DNA of 64,000 bases from JAMXLO01 sp963799415 (GCA_963799415.1 CAWCXI010000021.1:36504-100503), one strand, 5' to 3'. Counted from the stretch's first letter, positions 21,344 through 30,834 are shown. The notes: generated by a model not told the origin, from the sequence alone. A program made the numbers and translations.

Positions 21344-21439
21344 TGGCTCCCCCTGCCAGTTGGTTGATGGTCCCCAATACCGATGTTGCTCGAGATTTAT
21401 TCCAATCCACAGCAAATATCAGCGGAGCCGGTGCGCACC

Positions 21440-21560
21440 GCCGGGCATTGCGTGATCAGCGCCTCGGGCCACCGGACCGGGCCTCAGCCGACGCACCGCC
21501 GATAGTGCCCGGCAGGCGCTGTCGCCGCGCGGATCAGCGTCTGGCGCGAATCATGATCCC
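21440..21560. repeat. Duplicated debris of rsmD and the nitroreductase gene
   Basis: 21448-21494 repeats, with about 40 of 47 matches, the stretch at 22135-22180 that encodes LRRLKPDPVPEALIT of the nitroreductase. 21520-21560 repeats the rsmD 3' end at 21031-21070, including CGCGCGGATCAGCGTCTGG exactly. Neither fragment is part of a working gene; the second overlaps the nitroreductase 3' end. The arrangement suggests a tandem duplication of the rsmD/nitroreductase junction followed by deletion. Confidence 0.6.
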
Positions 21561-22225
21561 GGCCACCCGCCGCCCCAGCCGTCCGCGTGCACGACCGCGG
21601 CGAGCGGCTTGCGCGACAGTGGGCCGAACGGATCGACCGGCCAGCCGATCGGCATCATGGCGAAGCTGTCCACGTCGTCGGGCAGGCGCAGCAGCGCGCG
21701 CAGCTCGTCCTCGCAGCGGATGTGGTTGGTCGTGATTGTCGTGCCGAGCCCGAGCGCGCGGCAGGCCAGGATGATGTTCTGCACCGCCGGATAGATGCTG
21801 GCGCCGCGAATCCGATTCGCATAGGCAAGCTCGGCTTGGTGATCGACGCCCTCCGCCGGTGGTACGAACGGCCGGTGCAGGCAGGGGATCAGGATCACCG
21901 GCGCGTCGCCCATGTGCTCCCATAGATGCGCCCCGCTAGTCATGAACCGATGGAACTGCGCCTCAGTGAGATGCTCGGGCCGCCCCTTCGCGGCGTACAT
22001 CGCCGCGGCGATGTCGGACGCCTTGCGGTAGATCTCGCCGAGCGCGCGACGCACCGCCGGATCGCGCACCACCACAAAGGCCCAGTTCTGCGCATTGCCG
22101 GCGGTCGACGCGCGGATCGCCGCGTCGAGCACCTGGGTGATCAGCGCCTCGGGCACCGGGTCAGGTTTCAGTCGACGCAATGACCGCGCGCTGTGGATCG
22201 CCTCGAATAGTCCGATATCGGACAT
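21551..22225 (-). CDS. Nitroreductase-family flavoprotein
   Basis: A 224-residue FMN-dependent nitroreductase. The N-terminal SARSLRRLKPDPVPEALITQVLDAAIRASTAGNAQNW is the FMN phosphate-binding region. GASIYPAVQNIILACRALGLGTTITT is the central helix and loop, and FAMMPIGWPVDPFGPLSRKPL the C-terminal strand. It is intact, with the ATG at 22225 giving MSDIGLFEAI. It begins six bases after the stop of the upstream binding-protein gene on the same strand, so the two are probably co-transcribed. Physiological substrates (nitroaromatics, quinones) cannot be deduced. Confidence 0.85.
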   Translation of the reverse strand: MSDIGLFEAIHSARSLRRLKPDPVPEALITQVLDAAIRASTAGNAQNWAFVVVRDPAVRRALGEIYRKASDIAAAMYAAKGRPEHLTEAQFHRFMTSGAHLWEHMGDAPVILIPCLHRPFVPPAEGVDHQAELAYANRIRGASIYPAVQNIILACRALGLGTTITTNHIRCEDELRALLRLPDDVDSFAMMPIGWPVDPFGPLSRKPLAAVVHADGWGGGWPGS

Positions 22226-22230
22226 CACGC

Positions 22231-23430
22231 TCAAGACCCCGCCTCGATGATGTCGCCGAACAGCACCCAGGTCTTGCCGTCCCATTTCTCCAATTGCATC
22301 GCCTTGATCGGCCGGTGATCAGTATGGCTGGTGCTCGCCTTGATGCCCGGCAGAATGGTCGGCAGCTCCAGCCCATGCAGGCTCTCCGCCTGCTTCATGA
22401 CGTTCTCTCGCGAGAAGTCGCCGTTGCACTGCTTCAGCACCTGCATCATCGTCTTCGCCGCGGCGTAGGCAAAGACGTAGTTGGCGTCGGTCAGATCGGC
22501 GCCCGGCATGTTCTTCGCCATGAAGTCGCGCCATTCCTTCATGCCGGGATCATTGTCCCACTGGTGGTCGGTCGGATCCTTCAGATAGCCGGTGCTGATC
22601 AGGCCGATCGCATTGTCGGCGCCCGCCGGCGTGATCACCGAGCCCACCGAGATCGACACGTTGCTCATGAAGAACATCGGCTTCCAGCCGAGATCGTGCA
22701 CCTTGCGGATCGCCTGCGCGGCGAATTTCGGTGCGGCGGCCACCACCAGCACGTCGGCGCCCGAACCCTGCAACGTGGTGATCTGGCTGTCGATCGTGGG
22801 ATCAGTCGGCTCGTAGGTGGCCTCTGTCACCATCTTGGCGTAGCGGTCGCCGAACACCGCGTGCAGGCCGAACAGGTAGTCCTTGCCGAAATCGTCGTTC
22901 TGATACAGCACGGCCACCTTGGCGTCCGGCTTCTGCTGCAGGATGTACTTGGCGTAGATCTGCGCCTCGGTGCGGTAGTCAGGCTGGAAGCCGGTGGTCC
23001 ACGGATACAGCTTCTCGTCGCCCCACTTCGCCGCACCGGTCGCGACGAACAGATGCGGCACCTTCTTCTGGTTCACGTAGCGCACGATCGCCGAGTTGGT
23101 CGGCGTGCCCAGCGTGTTGAACAGGAACGCGACCTGGTCCTCCTCGACCAGCCGGCGCACCTGCTCGACGGTCTTCGGCGGGCTATAGCCGTCGTCCAGC
23201 GAGATGAAGTCGATCTTGTGCCCGGCGATGCCGCCCTGCTCGTTGATCATCTTGAAATACGCGGTCTCCAGCTTGCCGATCGGGCTGTAGGAAGAGACCG
23301 GACCGCTGTACGGCATGGTGTTGCCGATCTTGATCTCTGTCGCGGTGACCCCAGGGCTGTCCGCCATCGCGCCAGCCGACAGGCACGCCGTCATCGTGGC
23401 GCCAGCGGCCGCCATCAACCATCGTTGCAT
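22231..23430 (-). CDS. ABC transporter substrate-binding protein, branched-chain amino-acid type
   Basis: A 399-residue type I periplasmic-binding protein. The start MQRWLMAAAGATMTACLSAGAMA at 23430 is a Sec signal peptide preceded by a strong GGGGGGA ribosome-binding site. The mature protein opens with GVTATEIKIGNTMPYSGPVSSY and contains KIDFISLDDGYSPPKTVEQVRRLVEEDQV, characteristic of the family. It is the second such orphan binding protein within 5 kb and is not a close copy of the first. It has a nitroreductase downstream and an aminotransferase upstream. Ligand unknown. Confidence 0.87.
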   Translation of the reverse strand: MQRWLMAAAGATMTACLSAGAMADSPGVTATEIKIGNTMPYSGPVSSYSPIGKLETAYFKMINEQGGIAGHKIDFISLDDGYSPPKTVEQVRRLVEEDQVAFLFNTLGTPTNSAIVRYVNQKKVPHLFVATGAAKWGDEKLYPWTTGFQPDYRTEAQIYAKYILQQKPDAKVAVLYQNDDFGKDYLFGLHAVFGDRYAKMVTEATYEPTDPTIDSQITTLQGSGADVLVVAAAPKFAAQAIRKVHDLGWKPMFFMSNVSISVGSVITPAGADNAIGLISTGYLKDPTDHQWDNDPGMKEWRDFMAKNMPGADLTDANYVFAYAAAKTMMQVLKQCNGDFSRENVMKQAESLHGLELPTILPGIKASTSHTDHRPIKAMQLEKWDGKTWVLFGDIIEAGS

Positions 23431-23453
23431 CGTTTGTTTCCCCCCTGGTTGCC

Positions 23454-24615
23454 TCAACGCTCACGCAGCCCTTCGCGCAACCGCCCCATCGCGCGTTCGA
23501 TGCGCTCGGCCGACTGCGCGAAACAGATGCGCAGATAGCCCTCGCCGGCGGCACCGAACGCCACACCCGGCGCCACCGCGACCTTGTGGTCAATCACCAG
23601 TCGCTTTGCCAGAGCCAGGCTGTCTGACAGCCCGTCGACACCGACGAACGCGTAGAAGGCGCCGACCGGCGGAGCAAAGCGCACACGATTGAGGTCCGCG
23701 AGCGAGTCGCCCACCAATCCGCGACCGGTCGCACAATGGGCGCGGAACCGCTCGACTGCCGCCGGCATCGCCCAACGCCGCAAGGCCCGCACGCTGGATG
23801 AACGGGGCGACACCGGAATGCGTCACCTCCACCAGCTCGGTGACGGCATCGCGCGCGCCCTGCGGCACGACAAGCCACCCCAGGCGCCAACCGGTCATGA
23901 CCCAGGCCTTGGAGAAGCTGTTGCAGACGATCACGCGATCGTCCGGCGCGGCAATGTCGAGCAGCGACGGCGCGGCCGCCGCCCCGTCGTACACCAGCCG
24001 TGAATAGACCTCGTCGGCGATCAGCCAGACGCGACGCCGCCGAGCGATCTCGAGGATCTGCACCAGCTCGCCGCGCATCGCGGTCCAGCCGGTCGGGTTG
24101 TTGGGGCTGTTCAGAATGAACACGCGCGCGCCCACCAGCATCTGGTCGAGCCGGTCGAGGTCCAGGTGAAAGCCGCCGTCAGGCAGCGCGGTCAGCGGCA
24201 GTTCGTCCACCACCGCGCCACGCAGCCGCGCCGCGTTGCCGACATTCGGCCAGGCCGGGCTGTGCAGCACCACGCGGTCACCGGCGCGCACGGTCGCCGC
24301 CAGCGCGACCGAGACCGCGGTCATGCCCGACGCGGTGATCTGGACGCGCTCCTCCGCGACGGTACGCTCGTGCAGCGTCGTCAGGTACTCCGCCAGGGCG
24401 GAGCGCAGTTCCGGCAGGCCGCGTACATCGGGATAGCGCGTCTCGCCAGCACCGAGCGCTGCCACGGCCGCTTCGTGCGCCGCGGCAGGACTGGGCCGGT
24501 CGGACTCACCGAAGCACAGCAGATCGGCGTCCGGTGTGGCGAAGGCGATGCGGGCGACCTCCAGGATGAGCGAGCCGGGGATGCGGGTGATGTCCATGTC
24601 GCGCTCGCCCATCAT
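23454..24615 (-). CDS. PLP-dependent aminotransferase, class I/II (one frameshift)
   Basis: A fold-type I aminotransferase of about 385 residues. The PLP lysine is in CNSFSKAWVMTGWRLGW; SPNNPTGW, IADEVYSRLVYDG and SGMTAVSVAL are the other cofactor-site motifs. The C-terminal PVGAFYAFVGV, APGVAFG and LRICFAQSAERIERAM complete the family. Homology changes frame near 23770. Two adjacent Met codons at 24615 and 24612 are likely starts, a few bases after the mutL stop. The amino-acid donor and keto acid are not predictable. Confidence 0.85.
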
Positions 24616-24620
24616 CTCAC

Positions 24621-26351
24621 TCACCGCCGCCCGAACAGCCGCTCGATCTCGGCCTTGGAAAGCTTCAGGAAGGTGGGCCGCCCATGGCTGCACGTGGCGG
24701 CGCGCGGCGTCGCCTCCATCTGCCGCAGCAGCGCATCCATCTCCGCCCCGTTCAGCCGCCGCCCGGCGCGGATCGAGCCGTGGCACGCCAGCCGCGCGAT
24801 CACCGCGTCCAGCCGCGCCTGCAGCGCCGTGGCCTCGTCCAGCTCCGCCAGTTCGTCGGCAAGGTCGCGCAGCAGCGGACCCGGTTCAGGTGAACCGAGC
24901 GCCGCCGGCAGCGCGCGCACCATCACCGCGCCCGGCCCGAACGCCTCGATCTCCAGACCCAACCGCGCGAGTTCCGCGCCGCGCGCCAGCAGGCGCGACG
25001 CATCAGCCGCCGGCAGGTCGACCACCGCCGGCAGCAGCAGCGGCTGCACCCGCACGCCGCCATCCAGCATCTGCTCGCGCAGCGCCTCGTGCGTCAGCCG
25101 CTCATGCGCGGCGTGCTGGTCGACCAGCACCAGCGGCGCCATCCGAGGCAACCGCGATCACGTAGGTGTCCAGCACCTGCGCCACCGGCGCCCCTAACGG
25201 ATGATCCTCACGCGGCTCGGCGGCCGGCAGCAGACGTGCGGCCGGCGCGGCGCCGAACGCAAGCTGCGTCTCGGCCATACCGGGCAGCGGGACCGACGCA
25301 TAAGGCACCCGCGACGGGCGCGCATACGTCAGGTGCAGCGAGGGCCGCGGCGCGGGCAGCGACGTGCCGGCGCCGCCCGCCAGCGCGCGGCCGATGCTGC
25401 CGATCACCAGCGCGCGTACCGCGCCCACGTCGCGGAACCGCAACTCGGTCTTCGCCGGATGCACATTCACGTCCAGCTCGTCCGCCGGCAGGTCGAGCCA
25501 CAGCGCCACCATCGGATGGCGTCCCACCGCGATCACGTCGCGATAGGCCACTCGCACCGCGCCCTTCAGGACCGGATCAGCGACCGGTCGGCCGTTGACG
25601 GTCAGCGCCTGCGCCGCCGCCGTGGCGCGGGTGACCGCCGGCGAGCAGGCGAAGCCGGCGATGCGCAGCACACCGCGTTCCCCCGCCACATCGACCATCG
25701 CTTCCGCCGCCTCTGCGCCGAACAGCGCCGCGACCCGATCGGCGCGGTCCTGCCGCGGCAGATCGAACACTACCCGCCCGTCGCTTTCCAGCCGGAACGC
25801 CACCTCCGGCGCGGCCAGCGCCAGGCGGCGCACCGCGGTCTCGGCATGGTCCGCCTCGGTGCGCGGATGCTTCAGGAACTTGCGCCGCGCCGGCGTGGCA
25901 AAGAACAGGTCGCGCACGACGACCCGCGTGCCCACGGCGCCGGCGGCAGGCGAAACATCCGACACCGCACCGCCCTCGACCGGATCTCCGAGGCATGCGC
26001 CGCACCGGGCGGGCGCGAGGTGATGGCAAGCCGCGCCGCCGCGCCGATCGAGGGCAGCGCCTCGCCGCGGAACCCCAGAGTGGCGATGTGCACCAGGTCG
26101 TCGTCGGCCAGCTTCGAGGTGGCATGCCGCAGCACCGCCAGCGCCAAGCCATCGGCGTCCATGCCGCAGCCGTCGTCGGTCACCTCGATGCGGTCGATCC
26201 CGCCGCCGTCCAACGCCACCGCGATCCGCGTGGCACCCGCGTCGAGCGCGTTCTCCACCAGCTCCTTCACCGCCGCCGCCGGGCGCTCGATCACCTCGCC
26301 GGCGGCGATGCGGTTGACGGTGTGCGGCGGCAGGATGCGGATCGCCGGCAT
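24621..26351 (-). CDS. mutL: DNA mismatch repair protein MutL (frame-shifted)
   Basis: MutL links mismatch recognition by MutS to strand removal. The GHKL ATPase N-terminus is complete: IAAGEVIERPAAAVKELVENALDAGA, DDGCGM, HATSKL, TLGFRGEALPSI. GTRVVVRDLFFATPARRKFL and the dimerisation domain (DVNVHPAKTELRF) follow. The C-terminal domain has DQHAAHERLTHE, which fits the DQHA(x2)E(x4)E endonuclease motif of MutL proteins in bacteria without MutH. Homology changes frame near 25985 and 25145. The total of about 577 codons is normal. The aminotransferase gene starts just after the stop. Confidence 0.92.
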
Positions 26352-26725
26352 TGCGCTCAGGCCTGCACAAAGCAAGCGTCAGTGTAGCGCGGCGGAAACA
26401 GAACTGTGCGGCGCCGATGCCGCTTGTCGCTACACAAGATTCTAACACGGATTACGCGGAGGGCCACGGATGGCCACGGAGAAGGTAAGTCTGCGCTTCG
26501 CGCGAAGCGCCACTCGCCTCCTCCGTGGCCATCCGTGGCCCTCCGTGTAATCCGTGTTAGAACTTAAGGGTCACTGCGGCGATTCTGCAGGTATCCCCCG
26601 CGCGAACGCCGCAAGCCAAGCCTCCCGAGCCCGAGTCGATGCCTCGATTCATGGCCGTCTTATACGCCGGTCAGTGCGCCATCCCACGCAGATTCCGGCG
26701 TCCGCCCACCCTCAGCGCCAAACCC
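26352..26725. other. Intergenic region containing a palindrome
   Basis: A 374-base gap between the 5' end of mutL and the 3' end of the gamma-glutamyltransferase gene. Its middle third is the 'CCACGGAGG' palindrome at 26439-26565. The flanking parts show no convincing gene or promoter. Confidence 0.5.
26439..26565. repeat. Intergenic palindrome, 'CCACGGAGG' family, copy 2
   Basis: Arms 26439-26485 and 26518-26565 are near-perfect inverted copies (starting 'attctaacacggatta', ending 'taatccgtgttagaa'), with internal GGCCACGGA units. The centre (TGCGCTTCGCGCGAAGCGCCAC) matches the centre of the element at 20352-20479, showing that both belong to one repeat family. Confidence 0.88.
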
Positions 26726-28417
26726 TCAGATCGCGATCGCGTACGCCGGCCGCCGCGGATCGGCGCCCGACGCGATCAGCCCGGTCCGCGGATCGGACAG
26801 CACCGCCTCCACCGACCCGGCCAGCCAGGTCCACTCCGGCCACGCCTTCACCTCGTGCCCGCGCGCCGCGAGATCGGCCCGCACCGCAGGATCGATCCGC
26901 CCCTCCACCGCCAGCCGCCCCGGGAAATACTCGAACGGCGCGAACGACGACGGGAACGAGTAGGTGGCAACGCGCGGCGCCTCGATCGCGTCCTGCACCT
27001 CCATGCCGTGCTGGAAGATGTTGAGCAGCACCTGGAGCATCGCCTGGGTCTGCACATCGCCGCCCGGCGTGCCGAACGGCATGACCCCACCGGCCTCGGT
27101 CACCACCATCGCCGGATTCGGCGTCAGCCGCGGCCGCTTGCCGGGCGCCACGCCGGCAGGATGCCGCGGATCGGGCCGGCTCTGCGAACCGCGCCCCGAC
27201 GGCGTGATGCCGAGGCCCGGCACCACCGGTACATTGCCCGAGCCATCCGACGGCGTGGCGCTGAACGCGTTGCCCCAGCGATCCACCACGCAGCAATACG
27301 ACGTATCCGCCTCCACCTTCGGCATTTCCGCCGCGCTGGCCATGTGCGGCAGGTTGGACCGATCGAGCGGCGCCGGCATCTCGCCGAACGCGCGGTCGTC
27401 GCGCACCGCGGACGCACGGCGCGCGATGGTCGCCGGATCAAGCAGATACTGGACCGGCACATCGACGAACGCCGGGTCGCCGAAGTGATACTCGCGGTCC
27501 GCCATCGCCAGGTTCACGCATTCCGCGATGCGGTGCAGGTAGGTGGCCGAATTGTGCGGCAGATCGGCGATGCCGACACGTTCCAACAGCGCCAGCGCCT
27601 CGAGCAGCGCGGGCCCCTGGCACCACGGGCCGCAGGTGATCACCTCGTGGTCGCGCCAGGGCCGCCGCACCACCGGCTCGATGCGCGACCGGTACTCCGC
27701 GAGGTCGTCCATCGACAGATAGCCGCCCTCCTGCTGCTGGAAGCGGACGATCTCGCTCGCGATGTCGCCGCGGTAGAACGCATCGTGCGCCGCGCGCAGC
27801 CCCGCCTCGCGGTCCGCACCGGCGGCGCGGTCCTGGTCGGCCATGTATTGCAATGTGCGCGCGAGGTCCGACTGCACGAACTTCTCCCCCGACTGCGGCA
27901 CGCGGCCACCGGGCAGGAAGATCGCGGTGTTGGATTGCCAGCGCCGGTACTCGTGCTCGTGCGCGGCGATCGAGACGGCGAGCAGCGGATACACCGCGAA
28001 GCCCTCGCCGGCGTAGCGGATCGCGTACGACGCCACATCGGCGAAACGCATCGTGCCGTGACGCCGCAGCGCGGTGATCCACGCATCGGGTGCCGCGGGA
28101 ATGACGGTGCGCAGCACGCCGTCGGGGATCTTGCCGCCATGCTCGCGCATGAAGATGTCGGCCGGCAGCTTCTTCGGCCACCAGCCGAGACCGGCGATGC
28201 TCTCCACCTGGCCGTTCGCCAGGCGGATCATGATCGGTGCCACGCCGGCGACGTTCACCAGGTCCGGCTGCAGCACGCCGAGTGCGATGCCCGCGGCACA
28301 GCCGGCATCGATCGCGTTGCCGCCGGCCTCCAAAATCGAGAACGCGGCCGCGGCGGCAAGGTAGTGGCCGGCGGAAACCGCGTGACGCGTGCCGTAGACG
28401 GTCGGGCGATGGCTCAT
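26726..28417 (-). CDS. Gamma-glutamyltransferase family protein
   Basis: An intact 563-residue Ntn-hydrolase of the gamma-glutamyltransferase family, which is cleaved autocatalytically before a Thr that becomes the nucleophile. The likely cleavage site is at EADTSYCCVVDRWGNAFSATPSDG, near residue 370. The N-terminal HYLAAAAAFSILEAGGNAIDAG, QPDLVNVAGVAPIMI and the C-terminal TPNPAMVV and PFGTPGGDVQTQAMLQVLLN are typical. No signal peptide is visible at the chosen ATG, so this is probably one of the cytoplasmic family members rather than the periplasmic glutathione enzyme. GGAGG lies upstream of the start. Confidence 0.87.
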   Translation of the reverse strand: MSHRPTVYGTRHAVSAGHYLAAAAAFSILEAGGNAIDAGCAAGIALGVLQPDLVNVAGVAPIMIRLANGQVESIAGLGWWPKKLPADIFMREHGGKIPDGVLRTVIPAAPDAWITALRRHGTMRFADVASYAIRYAGEGFAVYPLLAVSIAAHEHEYRRWQSNTAIFLPGGRVPQSGEKFVQSDLARTLQYMADQDRAAGADREAGLRAAHDAFYRGDIASEIVRFQQQEGGYLSMDDLAEYRSRIEPVVRRPWRDHEVITCGPWCQGPALLEALALLERVGIADLPHNSATYLHRIAECVNLAMADREYHFGDPAFVDVPVQYLLDPATIARRASAVRDDRAFGEMPAPLDRSNLPHMASAAEMPKVEADTSYCCVVDRWGNAFSATPSDGSGNVPVVPGLGITPSGRGSQSRPDPRHPAGVAPGKRPRLTPNPAMVVTEAGGVMPFGTPGGDVQTQAMLQVLLNIFQHGMEVQDAIEAPRVATYSFPSSFAPFEYFPGRLAVEGRIDPAVRADLAARGHEVKAWPEWTWLAGSVEAVLSDPRTGLIASGADPRRPAYAIAI

Positions 28418-28483
28418 GGTGGCCTCCGGAAGCAACAACGCACAAGCGTGCGGCAATCCGCGCGCAGCGTCCAGCGCGGCCGT

Positions 28484-28518
28484 GTCATTGCGAGGAGCAC
28501 AGCGACGAAGCAATCCCC
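28484..28518. repeat. Short dispersed repeat, 'CATTGCGAGGAG' family, copy 1
   Basis: GTCATTGCGAGGAGCACAGC followed by GACGAAGCAATCC is a 33-base unit also present, inverted, at 53708-53740. Its two ends ('attgc...gcaat') are complementary. It resembles a repeat I associate with many alphaproteobacterial intergenic regions. It lies between the gamma-glutamyltransferase and creA promoter regions. Confidence 0.75.
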
Positions 28519-28601
28519 ATCGAGCGTACTCATGCGCAAACGGGAATCACGAGTCGCACTCCGACGAAACTGGCCCATAGTCTCGCACTCAGACCATCAG
28601 G

Positions 28602-29066
28602 ATGACCGTCATGCGCGCCGCCGCTCTGAGCTCTCTCATGCTGATCGCCCTCACGCTGTCCGCCGCAGCGCAGACCCGCATCGACTCGATCAACACCAAC
28701 TTTCGCTGGCTCGGCCCGGACGACAAGATCATTGTCGAGCGCTACGACGATCCCAAGGTCGCCAACGTGTCGTGCTACATGTCGCGAGCCCAGGCCGGCG
28801 GCATCAAGGGTGGTCTCGGATTTGCCGAAGACCCGAGCCGGTTCTCGATCGCCTGCCGCGCGGTCGGTCCCGTCACCATACCGGAGCGACTGGCGAAGTC
28901 CGAGGTGATTGGGTTCGCCTCTGCCTCGCTGTTCTTCAAGACCTTCCAGATCCATCGCGCCATCGATCCGGAAAAGAATGTGCTGGTCTACACCGTCGTG
29001 AGCACGAAGCTGATCAATGGCTCGCCGTTCAACAGCATCAGCGTCGTGCCGACGGCAGCGCGGTGA
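28602..29066 (+). CDS. creA: CreA family periplasmic protein
   Basis: A 154-residue secreted protein of the CreA family, whose function is not established. The signal peptide is MTVMRAAALSSLMLIALTLSAAAQ. The mature part carries the family pattern: INTNFRWLGPDDKIIVERYDDPKV, CYMSRAQAGGIKGGLGFAEDPS, IACRAVGPV, SLFFKTFQIHRAID. Two Cys residues may form a disulfide. It is a single gene, divergent from the gamma-glutamyltransferase and convergent with the zinc-ribbon protein. The in-frame Met at 28611 is an alternative start. Confidence 0.85.
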   Translation: MTVMRAAALSSLMLIALTLSAAAQTRIDSINTNFRWLGPDDKIIVERYDDPKVANVSCYMSRAQAGGIKGGLGFAEDPSRFSIACRAVGPVTIPERLAKSEVIGFASASLFFKTFQIHRAIDPEKNVLVYTVVSTKLINGSPFNSISVVPTAAR

Positions 29067-29076
29067 AGCGGTACCG

Positions 29077-30174
29077 CTATCCCAGCCGAACCGGATTCTC
29101 GCCGGAGAAACGCGGGTTGCGGATCGGATAGAACGCGTAGCCGAAGCCGACCTGATCCGGCGTGCCGATCGGCAGTACCTTCGGCATCACGATGGCGACC
29201 GCTGCGACGCCACGGTGCCGCCGCCCGACCGCCTGGAACGCGGCATGGATCGCGTCCACCACCATCTGATCGAAGTCCGGCTGGAAGATCGATGCAGTCA
29301 GCACCACGATCCCCGGTCTCGCGCGGTTCACCCGCCCCTGCGCCGAGGCGAGCGCATCCACCACCGCCGCGGTCAGGACCTCGGGGCTGCGCTGCGCCCG
29401 CTCCCGCCATTGCAACACCTCCGGCGCGAGCAGTGCGAGGGACAGCGGTTCGTCGGCCGCTGTGGTGAAATGCAGATCCACGTCGCCGGCAGATGGCGAA
29501 AACCCCACGCGGTTCCCCCCATCGTACAGCAGCTTCGCCGTCGCGAAGCCGGTCATGGTGCGAATGAACCGATCGGGTTGCACAAGCGGCGCTGCAAGTC
29601 GCGCCAGCAGCGGATGCTGGCCCCAGCACAGCATCAGATGATGCAGCGCCGTGACATGCAGTGCCGCCAGGGCATCCTCGTCCTGATAGCGCCAGCTCCA
29701 ATCCGGCAGGTCGATCCGTTCGCGCAGACGCAGCACGCCCCAGGCGAACGGATATGGCCCAAGCTCTGACCCCATGGCCGGGGGCGCGGCAGAAGCATGC
29801 TCCGCGAACCGGCCTCCGGTCAGCCGGTCATAGTCCGCGGCGGCGGCCTCCAGCACGGCGCGCGACAGCGGCAGCGGCTCGTCCGGCAGCGCGCGTGGCC
29901 GGGTCAGCGCATAGTCGCGCGCGACCGCATCCTGGCAGGCGAGCACGCTGCCGCGGGCAATGTCGGTAGTGGTGACGGCAGGCGTCCGCGTCGCCACGAC
30001 GGAAACTGCAGCGCGAGGCAGGATCTCGCCGTCGGGCAGGCCGGGCGTGCTGCTGACCGCGCCACAGCGAAAGCACTGGATGCGGATGGCGAGGAAGTTG
30101 CCCGGCAGATAGCGCTCGATCAGCACCGTGCCGCAGCGGCACACGAGTTCCCCGAGACCGACACCGCGGAACAC
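29077..30174 (-). CDS. Unknown protein with N-terminal zinc ribbon
   Basis: About 365 residues of unrecognised family. Near the N-terminus CRCGTVLIERY ... IQCFRCGA forms a four-Cys zinc-ribbon pattern. The rest (WGVLRLRERIDLPDWSWRYQDEDALAALHVTALHH; AVVDALASAQGRVNRARPGIVVLTASIFQPDFDQM) suggests a mixed alpha/beta domain but no known catalytic motif. The same frame stays open upstream to about 30230 (AIEADLDVPHFIQVGAAAVFRG reads like coding sequence) without ATG, GTG or TTG, so the true start is uncertain or an indel is present. It follows the DUF3035 lipoprotein gene on the same strand, at the end of the ileS-lspA gene group. Confidence 0.6.
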   Translation of the reverse strand: MFRGVGLGELVCRCGTVLIERYLPGNFLAIRIQCFRCGAVSSTPGLPDGEILPRAAVSVVATRTPAVTTTDIARGSVLACQDAVARDYALTRPRALPDEPLPLSRAVLEAAAADYDRLTGGRFAEHASAAPPAMGSELGPYPFAWGVLRLRERIDLPDWSWRYQDEDALAALHVTALHHLMLCWGQHPLLARLAAPLVQPDRFIRTMTGFATAKLLYDGGNRVGFSPSAGDVDLHFTTAADEPLSLALLAPEVLQWRERAQRSPEVLTAAVVDALASAQGRVNRARPGIVVLTASIFQPDFDQMVVDAIHAAFQAVGRRHRGVAAVAIVMPKVLPIGTPDQVGFGYAFYPIRNPRFSGENPVRLG

Positions 30175-30227
30175 CGCCGCCGCACCGACCTGGATGAAGT
30201 GCGGAACGTCCAGATCCGCTTCGATCG

Positions 30228-30791
30228 CTAGAAGATCCCTTCCAGGAACGCCCGCTGCTTTGGCTGCACGATCGGTGTGTCCCCGGTCTCCTGGCTCTGG
30301 CCCAGCGCCGAGTTCTCACGCAGGCGCTGCGCCTCCTTTTGCGGATCGACCACGACCCCGGGCTTTGGCGGCGTGCGCCAGAACATCAGCTTGTCGCCGA
30401 TGCCAGGTGACGGCTGGTCGCGCTGAGCCTCCTGGTCCACCTCGGCGCGGATCCCCGCCGCCGCCGGCGGTCCCGCTGCCTGCACCAGGGCCTGCTGCCC
30501 AGGACTGGTGCCCGCGGGTGGTCCGCCGAGGGCCATCTGCGGCACCAGCGCGAGTTCGGCCTTGGTGCGCTCGGACTGCTCCTGCGGCCGCGTCGCGCCA
30601 GGGTCGGGCGGTGGCAGCGCGAAGCTGGTCGGCATCGCCAGCGGCGCCCGGGTGGTGACGGAGAATTCGTCGGGGGGATCGTGGATGAAGCCCAGGGTGC
30701 GGCCGAACTTGTCACCACTGCAGCCGGCAACCACCGCCGTGCAGGCAGCCAGTGCGAGAGTCGTCGCAACTCGTCTGTTCGAGGGCGGCAT
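30228..30791 (-). CDS. DUF3035-like lipoprotein
   Basis: A 187-residue lipoprotein. The N-terminus has a signal peptide ending in the lipobox VVAGCSG. GFIHDPPDEFSVTTRAPLAMPTSFALPPPDPGA is the hallmark of DUF3035 proteins, followed by a Pro/Gln-rich low-complexity tail. In alphaproteobacteria this family is regularly encoded next to lspA, and it is here, 43 bases downstream; the LspA product would process this very protein. A role in outer-membrane maintenance is only inferred. Confidence 0.8.
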   Translation of the reverse strand: MPPSNRRVATTLALAACTAVVAGCSGDKFGRTLGFIHDPPDEFSVTTRAPLAMPTSFALPPPDPGATRPQEQSERTKAELALVPQMALGGPPAGTSPGQQALVQAAGPPAAAGIRAEVDQEAQRDQPSPGIGDKLMFWRTPPKPGVVVDPQKEAQRLRENSALGQSQETGDTPIVQPKQRAFLEGIF

Positions 30792-30834
30792 CGCCCGCTC
30801 TCTTAGCCGGAGACCGGGGCGCGTCGCAAGAATG

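Noticed and set aside
20352..26565. CRISPR-like repetition
   Set aside because: The repeats are large inverted pairs at two distant intergenic sites, not regularly spaced direct repeats with spacers.
26639..29131. 830-residue plus-strand open frame
   Set aside because: It is the antisense shadow of the gamma-glutamyltransferase gene, with extreme Arg/His content. The minus-strand product has complete family motifs.
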